A DNA stretch of 64,000 bases from Candidula unifasciata (GCA_905116865.2 CAJHNH020001149.1:154165-218164); one strand, 5' to 3'; shown: positions 23,839 through 34,094, counted from the first letter of the stretch. Notes: a model not told the origin generated them from the letters alone. Program-made: numbers and translations.

Positions 23839-25838
23839 TGTGTGTGTGTGTGGTTCTTCTTCTTCTTTTTAAATTGCACATCGTGTGGCGTTGGTAGTCA
23901 TGTCGTCCCACAACCCTCTGTCTCGTGTACTGCGAATCATCTCTGGTTACTCTAGCTCTGATTCTTATATTCATCTGCTGGCGATCCTGTTAATTGTCTG
24001 CCGTGTTCTTGTTCATGGTCTGTCTCTTCTTTGTCGTTATTGTTATTCATCCTGTTCTTGTTCTTGGTCTGTCTCTTCTTGTCGTTATTGTTATTTATCG
24101 TGTTCTTTGGCAAAAAACAACAACAATACCAGCCACTATAACTCATCAAAATTTCATGCTATTTATTTTTGTTTTCTTTCAGTTATACAATCTTTCCTAG
24201 CTCTTCCACCATGCGGGTTCCTGTGCTTAATTTTGGCTTAGAGAAATAGAGCCACTGCCTCTTAATAAATATGTGGCACAAGGCGATTGGGAGCGCCTGT
24301 AGTGTAGTAGCTAGATGCTGGCCAGCTTTTTTTCCCCCTTTGTTGACCATCCTTTGTAACAAAGTCATTACTTATACCGCCTTTTAGTGTTGTGCTGTTT
24401 GCACGACAAGACCACTTATGGCCGTCACCCTTATTTTTGGAACTTTTCCACTGTGCTTAACAAATAAATATATCCCCCCTAGGTCCCTACTCTTGTTTCC
24501 CACGTACTTCTAGTCGTCAGTCTGGTCATCGCGTGATTCTCCCCGTTCACACCAAACAATGATTAATTAAAATTTTTCCACTAACCCGGCCAGCTAGTCG
24601 CTGCAGAATCTGCAATACAACGTGGATGGGAGCCCCCTAGGGGCAGGCTAGTAACCCCTTTATAAACGATTGCCCGGAACCTTTGAGAGAGAGGAGAGGA
24701 CAGAAGACAAGCACCGGCCAGCTAAACCAGGGAAGGAAGTCAGGCTTGAGGGCAGGTGGATTTGATAGTATAGTTAGCTAGATATAGAAAAGAAAATTAC
24801 GGATGTTCGCCTATTAGAATTACTGTCAGGAACCGTGGCCAATTTCAAGAAGTCACAATAGTTTTCACACACGATGACGGAATAGCTCGTGTATATCATT
24901 TTACAGTAAGAGAATTCGACATCTACTTTCACCGACAATGGGTCCAACCGGATTCAGGAGTAGATAACTGACTCGGGGTCTGATACTGATTCGGAGTCAG
25001 AAGAAGAAGAATCAGGAGCACAATAGATAACATGTAGGCCGGACTTCCTGGAGATCTCCCAATGTATTTTAGAAGAAGAAGATAGAAATCTTTTAGCCCC
25101 ACCTACACTAGGAGCCGGTGGCAGTTACACGCTAGAGCTAGTTAATCAGGAAATAGGTGTAGGAACTCACGATTGTATTTCTTTAAATTGTCACAATAAA
25201 AGTAAAACAGTGAAGGAAAACAAAGGACAAGTGTTTCCTAAGTGTTTCGTATGTAAGCCTCAGTATTACATGAGAAGCATGCAGTGAGCAAGGCATCATC
25301 ATCATCATCACCACTAACAACACGACCATCTTTCTCCTCGTCTATAATCCTCATCAGCCACCCTTGTGACAAATACAAGTGAACCTGGATTGAATTAGCA
25401 TAGGCAGTAAAAGAGGCAGCCGTGTCACACCTTAAATGGGCACTATGTATATTTCTGTGAAGTAAATGTGACAGGAGTGATATTAATCCCATCACCCATG
25501 AAGTACCGATTTGTCTATAAAATACAGGCCTTGCTCTATGTGCCCAATAAGCCTGTCGCTGTGGAAAAGAGTTCCCTACTTTTTCCACGCCACCATTGTA
25601 TCCGAAACCATTACCTGTTGACATCGTCCACACTCAAACACAGTTCATTGTTGAGTTTGTAACCTGTGTGACCTGATTGCAGCAACAATACAGCCTGGCA
25701 AGTCGGGACTCGGAACTGGAGGTGTTCCAGGTCAGCAAAAGCGCCGGTATTGCTGTTCTTCCTTGGAGTCCGCTCAAAGGGTGAGTCTCATGTTGACACT
25801 GACCGGTGTCTACATGTGTGATAATGAGGACGTGTGTG

Positions 25839-25874
<36 letters not shown>

Positions 25875-27310
25875 AGACTGTGATGAAGTTACTCCTTTCC
25901 ATAGCACAAAAGCATAGGCTGTATTGTAGAAACCACGAGTTGGTCTTGTATCACTATCCAGCGCTGAGAGGCCTTATGTACTCCCAAAAAAAAGGTACCA
26001 CCACTACATGTGAAACAAAATATGCGGTAGAAGCTGCTGAATCAAAAGAGCAGTACTCCCTGTCCACATGCCAGAGCTACCATCCTAAACCAGCTGTGAT
26101 CCAAGGCTAGGGGCCTGGTCTGGTCTGCCATACATTTCAGTTTTTAGATTGCATTGCTTCATCCTAAGATAAGGCTAGTATTCTCCCCCATTGGGCTCCT
26201 TCGCCCAGAGCCGTTACCACAATATGGGATGTCAAGTGTTGTGTGTGTGTGGTGTGTGTGTGTAGGTGTGGGCATCTTAGGCGTTGCGAATACGCTTCAT
26301 AATTCCGGGGTGCCGAGTTCGATCCCAGCTGCGTATGACTTGTCTTGCGTCGGTTTCAACAGCGTTACCGAGAGCTGACCGTTAAGGCAGCAAGGACAAA
26401 CTACTGAACTTAAAATTTGCCCAGAAAATACTTAGCAGCCAAAAATGCTAGGGTTGGTTCTGCAACGCCCTGTAAAGGATACGCAACTAAAAAACATATG
26501 TGTGTGTTGCGTGTGTCTGGTGCACGTGTCTAGTGCGTGTGTGCACATAAAACCATACATAATATTTGCCAGAGAAGCGACTTTAGATTATCTCATTTGA
26601 GTTGAGTTGAATCAAGAATACATCACAGCATTCCGAGCATTCCCATGCGTGCTCCGTCTCTACCTTCAGCAGCAAGCGCAGATTTCCAATACTAATGGTG
26701 TCATTCGTGGTCTTAGGTTTATCTCAGCGACCGCTGAGTGCTGTTCGAATGTCCTTATTTCAGGTCCTAACAGAGCTGGACTTTTCCAAAAAAATATTTT
26801 TTCTCCCACGTCGACACAGCCTTAAATGGGTATCAGGTAAAGTCCTGAGAAATAAAGGCGGCCGTTGTGATGTTTGTCTCATCACCCACAAAATTGGGAT
26901 TGGTTGGGGAAATATATGTCTAGCCCTATATGCCAAAAATACCTGAATGTGTAAAAAATTTCCTTTTTTAAATTAAATTTAAAAAAAAAAAAAAAAACTT
27001 ACACACTTAACGTCTCAAAATCTACAACATTGTCCACTACTTGTAACCTGTGCATCCAGAACAACCACTCTTCTCACAGCACGTCTAGTTTGTTCATCTG
27101 TTGTCGTTGCTGTAGACAATTATTGAATTTTCGTTGATAATGACATTGTACGAACACTTTGGTTGTTTCTGTGTTTATCGCTCAATTTCCCTTCTGTGTG
27201 TGTCACATTTATCCTATATTACATTAATTTCACTCCCCACTGCACTCGTAGTACAGCGAGTTGTTCACTGGTTGGCCTTGGTAAAGGTGTGGTGTGTGGT
27301 TTGTTTGTGT

Positions 27311-27381
<71 letters not shown>

Positions 27382-30300
27382 TCGTCTTAGGCAATGCGAA
27401 TGCGCTTCATAATTCCGGGATGCCGAGTTCGATTTCAGCTGCGTATGACATTTCTTTGTACAGATCATGATCACAACTATGGCTGAACCACCCAATGACG
27501 TTCTTATTCCCTCATTGAAGTTCCTAATTTATAATAGTTTCTTCTTCTTTGGGTTAACAGGCTGTAACCTCCGGCGGAAAGTTCCGGTTGTTCACCCACT
27601 TCAAGATTTTAGAAATGTTCCATAAATTGAGTTTTGCGAACACATCTGTTTTACAGATCTGACATTTTTCTATGCAGACTGTTCTTTCCTCACCTCTCAT
27701 GAAGATGCGCTCTAGCTTGAACGGCAACATCTCCAGTTAGTTGTCTTTTACATGACTTTGTATGTGCTGTTGGGTAAGAATGTCTATTCTTTGTTGCCCC
27801 AAAAAGGGGCCCTGGAAACCACATATTGAGTTTATTATGTGATTTCTAATTTGTTCTCAATGGCAGCGGCTTGCTAACGGGCAAGGTCAAGCGTGGAGTG
27901 AAGCCAACAGAGGGCAGACTGGGATCTGTGGCTGCAAACACCGCCATCCCCTCGCAGGCCGCCCCACACTGGAGCACTTTTGATGACAAGACATTCGACA
28001 TCATCGAGACAGTGGAAGTCATTGCCAAGAAGCGAGGTAACTGCTGGTGATTAAGATAGATAACGACCAGATAGTTGTTGGTGGAAGGTGCAGAGGAGTA
28101 GCTGCGGACAAATAATGATAGTAACACATTATAATGGTAAAAACATGATGCTGATGTTTTCAGATAAATCAACTAATTAGAAAACCATTTGAGAACACAT
28201 TACTTTGAAGAATTCTTAATCTCCACTGGACAGATTTCAGATTCACTAGTCAAAAAAGACAAGAGACCAAACAAGATAATATATAAAATTTAAAAAAAAA
28301 AGCGCAGCTGAAAATACACCGGGTATGCACTCAAAATTGACAAGACAAGACTTCCCTCTCACGCCCTCATGTGGTCAACGAAAGGGAACAAAAAACCTGG
28401 GAGGACCGAGACAGACCCTGTGTAGAACCATCATCAGGGAATGTTCAACCATGGGTCTATTGAAGATCCAAGACTGAAAACAGGCTGCAACAAACCGTCA
28501 GAAATAGAAACCTATGATCCCTATGCCCTCTGCGCCGCTCTAGGCTCAAGAGGAAATTTTGAGGTACTGAAACAATGGATTAACATGAAGGCAAACCGGT
28601 AGTAACCCATAGGTGATCCGTTCTTTTTCTAACTCAAGTTTGAGTCCACAGAAGCTCAGCACCTTGCACAGGCTTGTAGCACCGGCGAGGATCCTGAAAT
28701 ACTTTGGGTAGATTTTAAATGCCAAATTTTTCCCGGCCAGCGCCGTTAGGGTAACCTTTTCGATTTTCAAATTCCAACTGATTTTTTACGTGCGCAACAA
28801 TGCACGCTGGCGTATGATCTCACTGCCCAGAGACCAGTGGCATTTACTAGAAGACCAAGTCCACGTAAAAAAAATCCTAGCCCTTACATGGGATTGAACC
28901 AGGAACCTCTAGCACTCGAGGGGGACACACTGCCTCGAGACCACGCAGTTCCCCCTCCCCCAACCCCAGCTAAAGAAGAAAGACTAACTAACAGCAGATT
29001 GCCTGCATTCCACCAAGAAGGTTTCAAAAAAAAAAAAACCCCAGATAGCATGGTGAACCGTTGGGCAAACTGGCATGGCAGAACGTAATGACATAGCATG
29101 AGACACACGGCTGTGGAGAAATCATGACCAGCTTTAAATATATGTTTTTCAGTTTGGTGTAAACTGTTGAAATGTTCAAACAACTATGCTGTTGTATTTA
29201 GGTTAGGAGACCTCAGTTCTCTCCTTTAATTCTCATAATATTGTCCCTGATGTGCATCCGTACTCTGCAAACTCAGCGACGAAGCATTGAATTTTAAACT
29301 ATTCCCGTTTACTGTCCCTCAGGACGTAGCATCCCTCAGGTGGCGCTCCGTTGGTTGCTCCAAAAAGACATAGTTCCATCAGTCATCATCGGAGTCAAGA
29401 CCCTGGCTCAACTAAACGACAACATGCTGGCCGCTAATGGCTGGAGCTTGACCAAGGAGGAGGTCAGTAAATCATTAGGCATTCATTCCTAATAAAGGGG
29501 CCCATGTCTATATCGTAAAGCGTCATCGGCGACCGCGGCGCCCATTAGCTCGCTGGTAGACACTATTTGACTCTCTTTCTATTGTTTACATAAACACTAC
29601 AAGAGTCCACTTCAGGGCTCTTGGTGGGGTAAAATTCCATTTTATATTGCACACATAACCTTATCACAAATATAACCTAGAGCTCCGTCTTTGGCGATGC
29701 TGGTTTAATGTGCTGATTTTTTTTTTCTCTAGCAAAGCACCTGTCGAGCTTTCAAACGTAATCGGCGTATAGGGCTAGACCTACATTTGATAGACCAATC
29801 AGCAATTAGTGGGTGATTTGGTTAACATCACGCCAGCCGCCTTTACTGTTAATGTCTTTACCTTGTACTCATTTAAGACTGGGTCGATCTGGGAGCATGG
29901 TCATTCCTAATTTAAAAGAAAAAATCCGACTCGGTCAGGACTGGAACCCTCGACTTTCAGATCCGCAGGCGAGCGACTAGTCGCTACACTCATAAGTAAT
30001 AGTTGGGATATTATTGTAATATTCAAATTATATAACGACTAAAAGAGTTACAACTACATGTTACCCCATACAGCTCATACGGATTGACCTTTTCCCACAT
30101 AGCTTCTGGTTGTCTACTAGATTGTCTGTTGTTCCAGCGACGATACCTAGATGTATTTAAGAAAAATGTGCTCTTGCAAATTAAGAACCTCTGTGGTGAA
30201 AAGAACCCTTGATATCAAATTGTGAGGCGAGCAGCTACCTCAGTGCGTGAATAGCCCAACCACACTCGTGGAAATGTACGCTTCGCTAGTAGATTCCTCA

Positions 30301-31571
30301 TTTTTAGCTGGATAGAAAAGCAGACCCATTGATCCTAACAGGCATGTCAAACAATATGACAGATCATTGGTTTGCTAGATCGGATAAATTGAATTGAAAA
30401 CACAGAAATCGTAGCCCGCCTTTAAACACAACACAACGTGATAAACGCCCATTTAGGAAATAACACAGAAATAGAAGAATATACATGTACAAATTAAAAA
30501 AAAAAAAAGAAATACATAAACACATATAACTAGGCAATCAAAGAAGGGAAGATAACGGAGTACATACAGACAATAGGGCACACTTGACACCATAAAACAA
30601 CCTAGAGATTTAAGAAGCTGTTTTTCAAACTTCAAATGACACAAATTATATTCTGTAATTGTAATTCGGCCATGTTTGATTTTGTAATATCTCACTGCCC
30701 TTACATATCTACTCCTCGAACTAGCTTCTATAAGTGCTAAGCAATATTTATATCTATATAATTGTGACTTTTAAAGACTAAGGCATGACAAGACAGATGG
30801 GGTCCAGACCTTCTGGAAGAGAGTGAAGAGCTGAGAAGCACAAATAGATAGTAACGGTCTAACCAGAATGGTGCCACCGGGACTTACCAGGAGATCTGGC
30901 CGTCTCTCAACAGTCAGTGGAAGAGCAAGACAGACATACACTCAAACTGCTACCAATACCATGGACATTGAAACTGTCCTGGGTGATGAAGAGCGGCGTC
31001 CCTGGTTTAGGCGTTGCGAGTTCGACTAGTAATTCGAACGTACTGCGATCGAAACCCATTGTTGGCTGCGGGGATTTTTATCATCATTTGGGGCGTCACC
31101 GGTCGACCCAGCCTAAAATAGATGCCAGGAAGTATGTCCTGGGGAAGTAAAGACGGCTGGCGTAATTCTGACCACATTACCCACCAAGTGCCGATTGATC
31201 TATAAAAGTATGGGTGCTCTTCCCATATGTCCGATGCGCCTAAAATGCGCGAAAAGGGGTCTTCACTTTTACTGTTTACTCTACTGGGTGATTAAGACGG
31301 CGGCCGGAGCACTTAAAAATATCCCATGTAATATGATGTCTGTTCCTAACTCAACCATAGCTTTAGTCTGGTAGTTGTCTCAACGATTTCTATGGTTTTT
31401 CCACAATTGCTAATATTTGATACTTCTTGTATCATCATCTGCCAGATGAAACAACTGGATGACGTTTCTAGGCCAGACCTACCCTACCCCTACGACATGG
31501 TGTTTTCTGTGAATGCTGACAGGGTGAATCCTAGAGCCAACAATTTTTATGTCAGTTCAGTCGCTGATTAG
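18718..31571 (+). CDS. Aldo/keto reductase, copy B (complete, 8 exons, 372 aa)
   Basis: A YajO-like NADPH-dependent aldo/keto reductase, expected to be a cytosolic (beta/alpha)8 barrel that reduces aldehydes or ketones; the substrate is not predictable. Exons: 18718-18828, 19676-19818, 21539-21695, 23378-23551, 25683-25780, 27867-28036, 29323-29462, 31446-31571. All introns are GT-AG. Landmarks: N-terminal strand [20 protein letters not shown] (15-34); catalytic tetrad D65 and Y70 in LDTADIY, K96 in IATK, H139 in [19 protein letters not shown] (145-157); PWSPLKGGLLTGK (about 222-234); cofactor-side [10 protein letters not shown] (306-315). Length fits the family (about 320-370). No signal peptide or membrane segment is seen. 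Exon 7 uses donor GTCAGT where A and C have GTAAGT. The last exon has D342 where A and C have Ala. Kv-beta (KCNAB) is a more distant relative. Confidence 0.95.
19676..19818 (+). CDS. AKR copy B, exon 2
   Basis: 143 bp. Acceptor CTGTAG/TGG, donor AGAG/GTGAGT. It encodes residues 38-84 and part of R85. It carries catalytic D65 and Y70 in [15 protein letters not shown]. Confidence 0.94.
20007..20342 (+). mobile_element. RNase H LINE fragment in copy B intron 2
   Basis: About 335 bp absent from intron 2 of copy C, where the flanks join directly near 45333. The plus strand reads [17 protein letters not shown], resembling the GNExADxLA end of retrotransposon RNase H, then about 80 open codons ending near 20333. 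It is a 5'-truncated RNase H-type LINE remnant. Exact ends are uncertain. Confidence 0.6.
20345..20870 (-). mobile_element. LINE 3' fragment (minus), copy B intron 2
   Basis: Paralogous to 45340-45870 in copy C, where the frame is better kept ([20 protein letters not shown]). In B it is further decayed but alignable. It is an ancestral insertion that predates the B/C split. Confidence 0.65.
21290..21480 (+). mobile_element. SINE-V remnant, copy B intron 2
   Basis: It retains AAATGGGTACCAAGTATAAT, the core GAGTGCCGATTGGTCTGTAA and TATAGGTCTAGCCCTATATG. The head is deleted relative to the paralogous element at 46345-46580. Confidence 0.7.
21539..21695 (+). CDS. AKR copy B, exon 3
   Basis: 157 bp. 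Acceptor CGACAG/A, donor CCAG/GTGGTC. It completes R85 and encodes residues 86-137. Catalytic K96 is in [25 protein letters not shown] and DYVDLYQ follow. Confidence 0.94.
22400..22770 (+). mobile_element. SINE-C, copy B intron 3
   Basis: tRNA-like head with a B-box-like GGTCCCGGGTTCAAGCCC. The body has TGGTCTCTGGGCAGTAAGAA and ACGCCCGTGTGTATTGTTAC, ending near GTTATAAAGATTAAACGA. The paralogous copy is 47535-47905. Confidence 0.8.
23378..23551 (+). CDS. AKR copy B, exon 4
   Basis: 174 bp, phase 0 at both ends. Acceptor CTGCAG/ATC, donor CTACAG/GTGAGC. It encodes residues 138-195: catalytic H139 in [14 protein letters not shown], then [15 protein letters not shown] and GLNSIVSLQ. Confidence 0.94.
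23745..23852. repeat. (GT)n / GGGTG-rich microsatellite, copy B intron 4
   Basis: GT runs are interrupted by GGGTGGGTGG motifs. The tract is almost absent in C (about 49775). Confidence 0.95.
24004..24105 (+). repeat. Two-copy imperfect repeat of about 48 bp
   Basis: TGTTCTTGTTCTTGGTCTGT and TGTTCTTGTTCATGGTCTGT each lead into CTCTTCTTGTCGTTATTGTT-type sequence. It lies in the part of intron 4 that C lacks. Confidence 0.7.
24774..25287 (+). pseudogene. Unidentified coding remnant in copy B intron 4
   Basis: I do not recognise this sequence, but it reads like protein. One frame is open from 24774 to a TGA at 24969, with [18 protein letters not shown] and [11 protein letters not shown]. The next frame is open from 24964 to TAG at 25024 and is acidic ([14 protein letters not shown]). 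The same frame is open from 25027 to TGA at 25285, ending with a cysteine-rich segment ([16 protein letters not shown]) that suggests a zinc-binding C-x4-C-H...C-x2-C arrangement. There is no good ATG. A TATAAAC-like box lies at about 24661. It could be a transposon or viral-type relic, or exons of a decayed gene. Copy C lacks the region through deletion. Confidence 0.4.
25425..25560 (+). mobile_element. SINE-V, 3' part, copy B intron 4
   Basis: AAATGGGCACTATGTATATT, CATCACCCATGAAGTACCGA and TTTGTCTATAAAATACAGGC match the SINE-V body. In C only the part from CCGATTTGTCTATAAAATAC onward remains (49850). Confidence 0.7.
25683..25780 (+). CDS. AKR copy B, exon 5
   Basis: 98 bp. Acceptor ATTGCAG/CAA, donor AAAGG/GTGAGT. 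It encodes residues 196-227 and two bases of G228: [15 protein letters not shown], then [13 protein letters not shown]. The protein sequence is the same in copy C. Confidence 0.94.
26237..26490 (+). mobile_element. GT tract plus SINE-A, copy B intron 5
   Basis: A (GT)n run (about 26237-26268) leads directly into SINE-A (GGCATCTTAGGCGTTGCGAA, GTGCCGAGTTCGATCCCAGC, ending near GGATACGCAACTAA). Paralogous to 49-309 and 50622-51060. Confidence 0.8.
26595..26965 (+). mobile_element. Repeat D followed by SINE-V, copy B intron 5
   Basis: Repeat D (GAGTTGAATCAAGAATACAT to about 26740) runs into a SINE-V body (GTCCTAACAGAGCTGGACTT, TAAATGGGTATCAGGTAAAG, CATCACCCACAAAATTGGGA). In copy A the same SINE carries the 2.2-kb insertion. 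Confidence 0.7.
27290..27449 (+). mobile_element. Extra (GT)n plus truncated SINE-A head, copy B only
   Basis: A long GT tract (about 27307-27380) is followed by a SINE-A head (GTCGTCTTAGGCAATGCGAA, GTGCGCTTCATAATTCC-like) that stops at GCTGCGTATGACA. Copy A reads straight through here (about 3285-3330). It resembles the nearby 26237-26340 sequence, so it may be a local duplication. Confidence 0.65.
27867..28036 (+). CDS. AKR copy B, exon 6
   Basis: 170 bp. Acceptor TGGCAG/C, donor CGAG/GTAACT. It encodes [19 protein letters not shown] onward. Copy-specific changes are IPSQ, FDDK and VEVIAKK. Confidence 0.94.
28557..28972 (-). mobile_element. SINE-C in copy B intron 6, specific to unit B
   Basis: The 416-bp minus-strand element is flanked by AAGAGGAAA (28548-28556) and AAGAAGAAA (28973-28981). 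Copy C joins the flanks without it (near 52915). The body holds AGGTTCCTGGTTCAATCCCA on the minus strand, the B-box region. Confidence 0.8.
29323..29462 (+). CDS. AKR copy B, exon 7
   Basis: 140 bp. Acceptor CCCTCAG/GA. The donor is GAG/GTCAGT rather than GTAAGT. It encodes G285 to E331, with [13 protein letters not shown] (N316 where A and C have Asp). Confidence 0.93.
29765..30000 (-). mobile_element. SINE-V (minus), copy B intron 7
   Basis: Uninterrupted paralogue of 4870-5105. Its ACTCATTTAAG at about 29867 is the site where LINE-Z landed in copy C. Confidence 0.75.
30985..31275 (+). mobile_element. SINE-V-type element, copy B intron 7
   Basis: Paralogue of 6150-6460. It contains GCGATCGAAACCCATTGTTG, CACCGGTCGACCCAGCCTAA and CTTCACTTTTACTGTTTAC. 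Confidence 0.75.
31446..31571 (+). CDS. AKR copy B, exon 8 (last)
   Basis: 126 bp. Acceptor TGCCAG/ATG. It encodes [20 protein letters not shown] and ends FYVSSVAD, stop TAG 31569-31571. D342 and V352 differ from A and C. Confidence 0.94.
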   Translation: MKQLDDVSRPDLPYPYDMVFSVNADRVNPRANNFYVSSVAD

Positions 31572-32199
31572 ATTTATTATTATTACAGTTATCATTATTA
31601 ACATTATAATTATCATCATAACTGACGATGTTTTTCTGAGATATCTATCAGCAAAGTTTTGTACACAAGATTTGAAACATCGTTTGCCATACACGGGTGT
31701 CTAAATTTGATTATATCTATTTTTATTTTGATACACATTTTTTGTTGTTGTAAATTTGCACTTGCTATCTCTTGCCATGAATTGGCCTGTAAAAGTAAAC
31801 GTGTAGGCCTATGTTCACAATATGCCTAAATGCGCGGAAAAGTGACCTTTGACTTATCTCCTGCCACGCAGACATGACAATTAGGTAATTTTAGGGCTAT
31901 ACAACACAGTTTATGTACCATTCGGGAATGACTGTTATGAGACGATATCCTGGAGCTAGAACTGAAGGGAAAGTATATTCGTGCAAGATAAGGCCGTGGC
32001 TATGTCTTCCTGTCTGGCCTAGACAGTTCTATAAATGACGTGATCGCAGTGACCATATAGCGAGAAGCTGATACGGTCTGGGTTCAGGGCCTATTTATAT
32101 ATGCGTGTGAGTGTGTGTGAGTGTGTGTGTGTGTGTCTGGAGGTGAAAGGGATGACAGCGGCTACCATCAGTAGGGAGACTCTTCCATGGATGTTGAAA
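31572..32199 (+). other. 3' flank of AKR copy B
   Basis: It aligns closely with 6753-7384, including the short ATT run and the GTGTGAGTGTGTGT stretch at about 32100-32140. No new gene is seen. Confidence 0.5.
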
Positions 32200-32437
32200 A
32201 AAGGGAAAGAAAAAGAGTCAGGGAAAGGGACTGAGAAACAGACAGAGAGAATAGAGACAGATAAAGGGGCACACAGAGAGGGAGAGAGACAGAGATATAG
32301 AGACAGAGAGAGACACATAGAGAGAGAGAGAGAGGAGAGAGAGACAGGGAGACATAGACAAACACAGAGAGAGAGACAGAGACAGTAGGAGAGAAAGAGA
32401 GGGAGAGAAAGATTCAGAGAGAGAGACAAAGAGTTTC

Positions 32438-32510
<73 letters not shown>
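32200..32510. repeat. GA-rich polypurine tract, unit B
   Basis: GAGA/CAGA runs ending in pure (GA)n, about half the length of its counterparts in A and C. Confidence 0.95.
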
Positions 32511-32924
32511 TCTAATATGGGCTTGTCTTGAAAACTGTGACGTCGAATCTTTGCACAGATAAACCAAGAAACAAGTGTGTTGAGTCGAGAAGAGCCTAAA
32601 TCGCAGCAAAGCTGCAAAGTCTAATATTGAATGCTAATCAACATTCTAAAGGCGAGCCCTAAAGAAGGAAAAAGAAGAAGAAGAAGATAAAGAAGACGAT
32701 AAGAAATGTAGGAAATGTTGAGTGCACTGACGTTACCAGTTTAAGAGGCTAATTATCATCTCTTTTAAACACTATGATTCGCACATGATGATGTTTTCCA
32801 GTTTTCCGGTCTTTTTTTTAATGACCTGAAAGTTTCTGTAAAATAAATTATCCACGATTAAACAAAAACAGATCAATAAAAATACTGATGCTATGTGTTG
32901 TAATTATTTAGTTCTGTGGCTAAA

Positions 32925-33195
32925 GAACAAAATCTTTTCTCGAAAGCTGAAATATTTTAGTCATATCTGGCGCCACGACAGATTGGAAAAAAATTATAGC
33001 AGAAGGCATGGTACCAGGAAGGGGGGGGGGGGCAGGGGCCGACTGACACAAAGATGGGCTTAGGATTTAAGTGACTCCTTGAGTATGAAAGTACATGAGG
33101 CGGGAGAACTGGCGAGAGACCGAGTTTCTTTCAGGCAGACCGTGATGAGAGCGACGTTCTGCAAAGAACCTGCTAAATAATGATGATGATGATTT
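32925..33195 (+). mobile_element. LINE-Z 3'-terminal fragment, unit B
   Basis: About 270 bp matching the last part of LINE-Z (TCGAAAGCTGAAATATTTTA, GTACCAGGAAGGGGGGG, GAGAGCGACGTTCTGCAAAG), ending in an ATGATGATGATGAT tail. Units A and C lack it at this place, so this 5'-truncated insertion came after duplication. It contains a frame-breaking G run. Confidence 0.85.
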
Positions 33196-33409
33196 GTTTT
33201 TAATCATCATCATAACCTGAATCGTCATTTGCAATAGTATCGTCATTATCGCTACCATTATCATCGTCGTTTTTATTGTTATCTTTATCATTACCACATC
33301 ATCGTGATGATTATGTTAAAAACATTTCACCACAAATTTTTTAATTTTTGGCCAGCACTATACTTCATGTGTTAACAACTATGGACACTAACTAAAAGAT
33401 TCGGGAAGC

Positions 33410-33608
33410 ATAAAAACAAACGGCGTCGCGGCGCTCCTGGGAGCCGTGACTTTTTCACAAGGGAGCCGAGATATATTTGAAAATGCAAGAATTTAAAAAC
33501 AAAAAATCTTTTACATTCAAATAGTCATACTTTTACTTAGGTTAGGGCACCGTGGACAAGAAATTATTGAAAAAAGGCGCCGCGACAAAGAAAAGTTTGG
33601 GAAACATT
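33410..33608. other. Possible degraded hAT-like end
   Basis: The segment holds GGCGTCGCGGCGCTCC near its left and GGCGCCGCGACAAAGAAAAG then TTTGGGAAACATTG on its right. That right end is reminiscent of hAT-family terminal repeats. No matching left terminal repeat or duplication was found. Weak call. Confidence 0.25.
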
Positions 33609-33617
33609 GTAGTAGGC

Positions 33618-33969
33618 GAAAGTGGTCGAAGTTCCACATGGTACTACGCAAAAGTAGTCCAAGTTCCACGTGGTACTACGCGCAAGTGGTCGAAGTTCCA
33701 CATGGTACTACGCGAAAGTGGTCCAAGTTCCACATGGTACTACGCGAAAGTGGTCCAAGTTCCACATGGTACTACGCGAAAGTGGTCCAAGTTCCACATG
33801 GTACTACGCGAAAGTGGTCCAAGTTCCACATGTTACTACGCGAAAGTGGTCCAAGTTCCACATGGTACTAGGCGAAAGTGGTCCAAGTTCCACATGGTAC
33901 TACGCGAAAGTGGTCCAAGTGCCTTATGGTACTATGCGAAAGTGGTCCAAGTGCCTTATGGTACTATGC
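33618..33969. repeat. 32-bp minisatellite, 11 units (unit B)
   Basis: Eleven tandem units of exactly 32 bp. The core reads GAAAGTGGTCCAAGTTCCAC followed by ATGGTACTACGC. The two last units carry GTGCCTTATGG variants. Because 32 is not a multiple of 3 and no unit carries a stop, all three plus frames are open across it. I do not regard these as genes. Confidence 0.95.
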
Positions 33970-34094
33970 GAAAGTCACCTAAGGGCAACAAAATTTGTTT
34001 TGAGAAACTATGTTTTGAATATTAGCTGGCAAACGAAAACTGTGTAACTGCATGACAAGTAATACTTTATTTTGGCATGTTTTTGAGTTGAAAT

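Noticed and set aside
33410..33608. Complete hAT-type DNA transposon
   Set aside because: Only a possible right-end motif is visible; no left terminal repeat, 8-bp duplication or transposase was found, so it is kept only as a weak feature.
33618..33969. CRISPR-like array of 32-bp repeats
   Set aside because: The repeats are directly adjacent with no spacers, no cas genes are present, and the context is an intron-bearing eukaryotic genome.
33552..34047. Plus-strand frames of 125-157 codons with a repeated peptide pattern
   Set aside because: They are the 32-bp minisatellite read in three frames; the unit A array has only four units and no equivalent frame.
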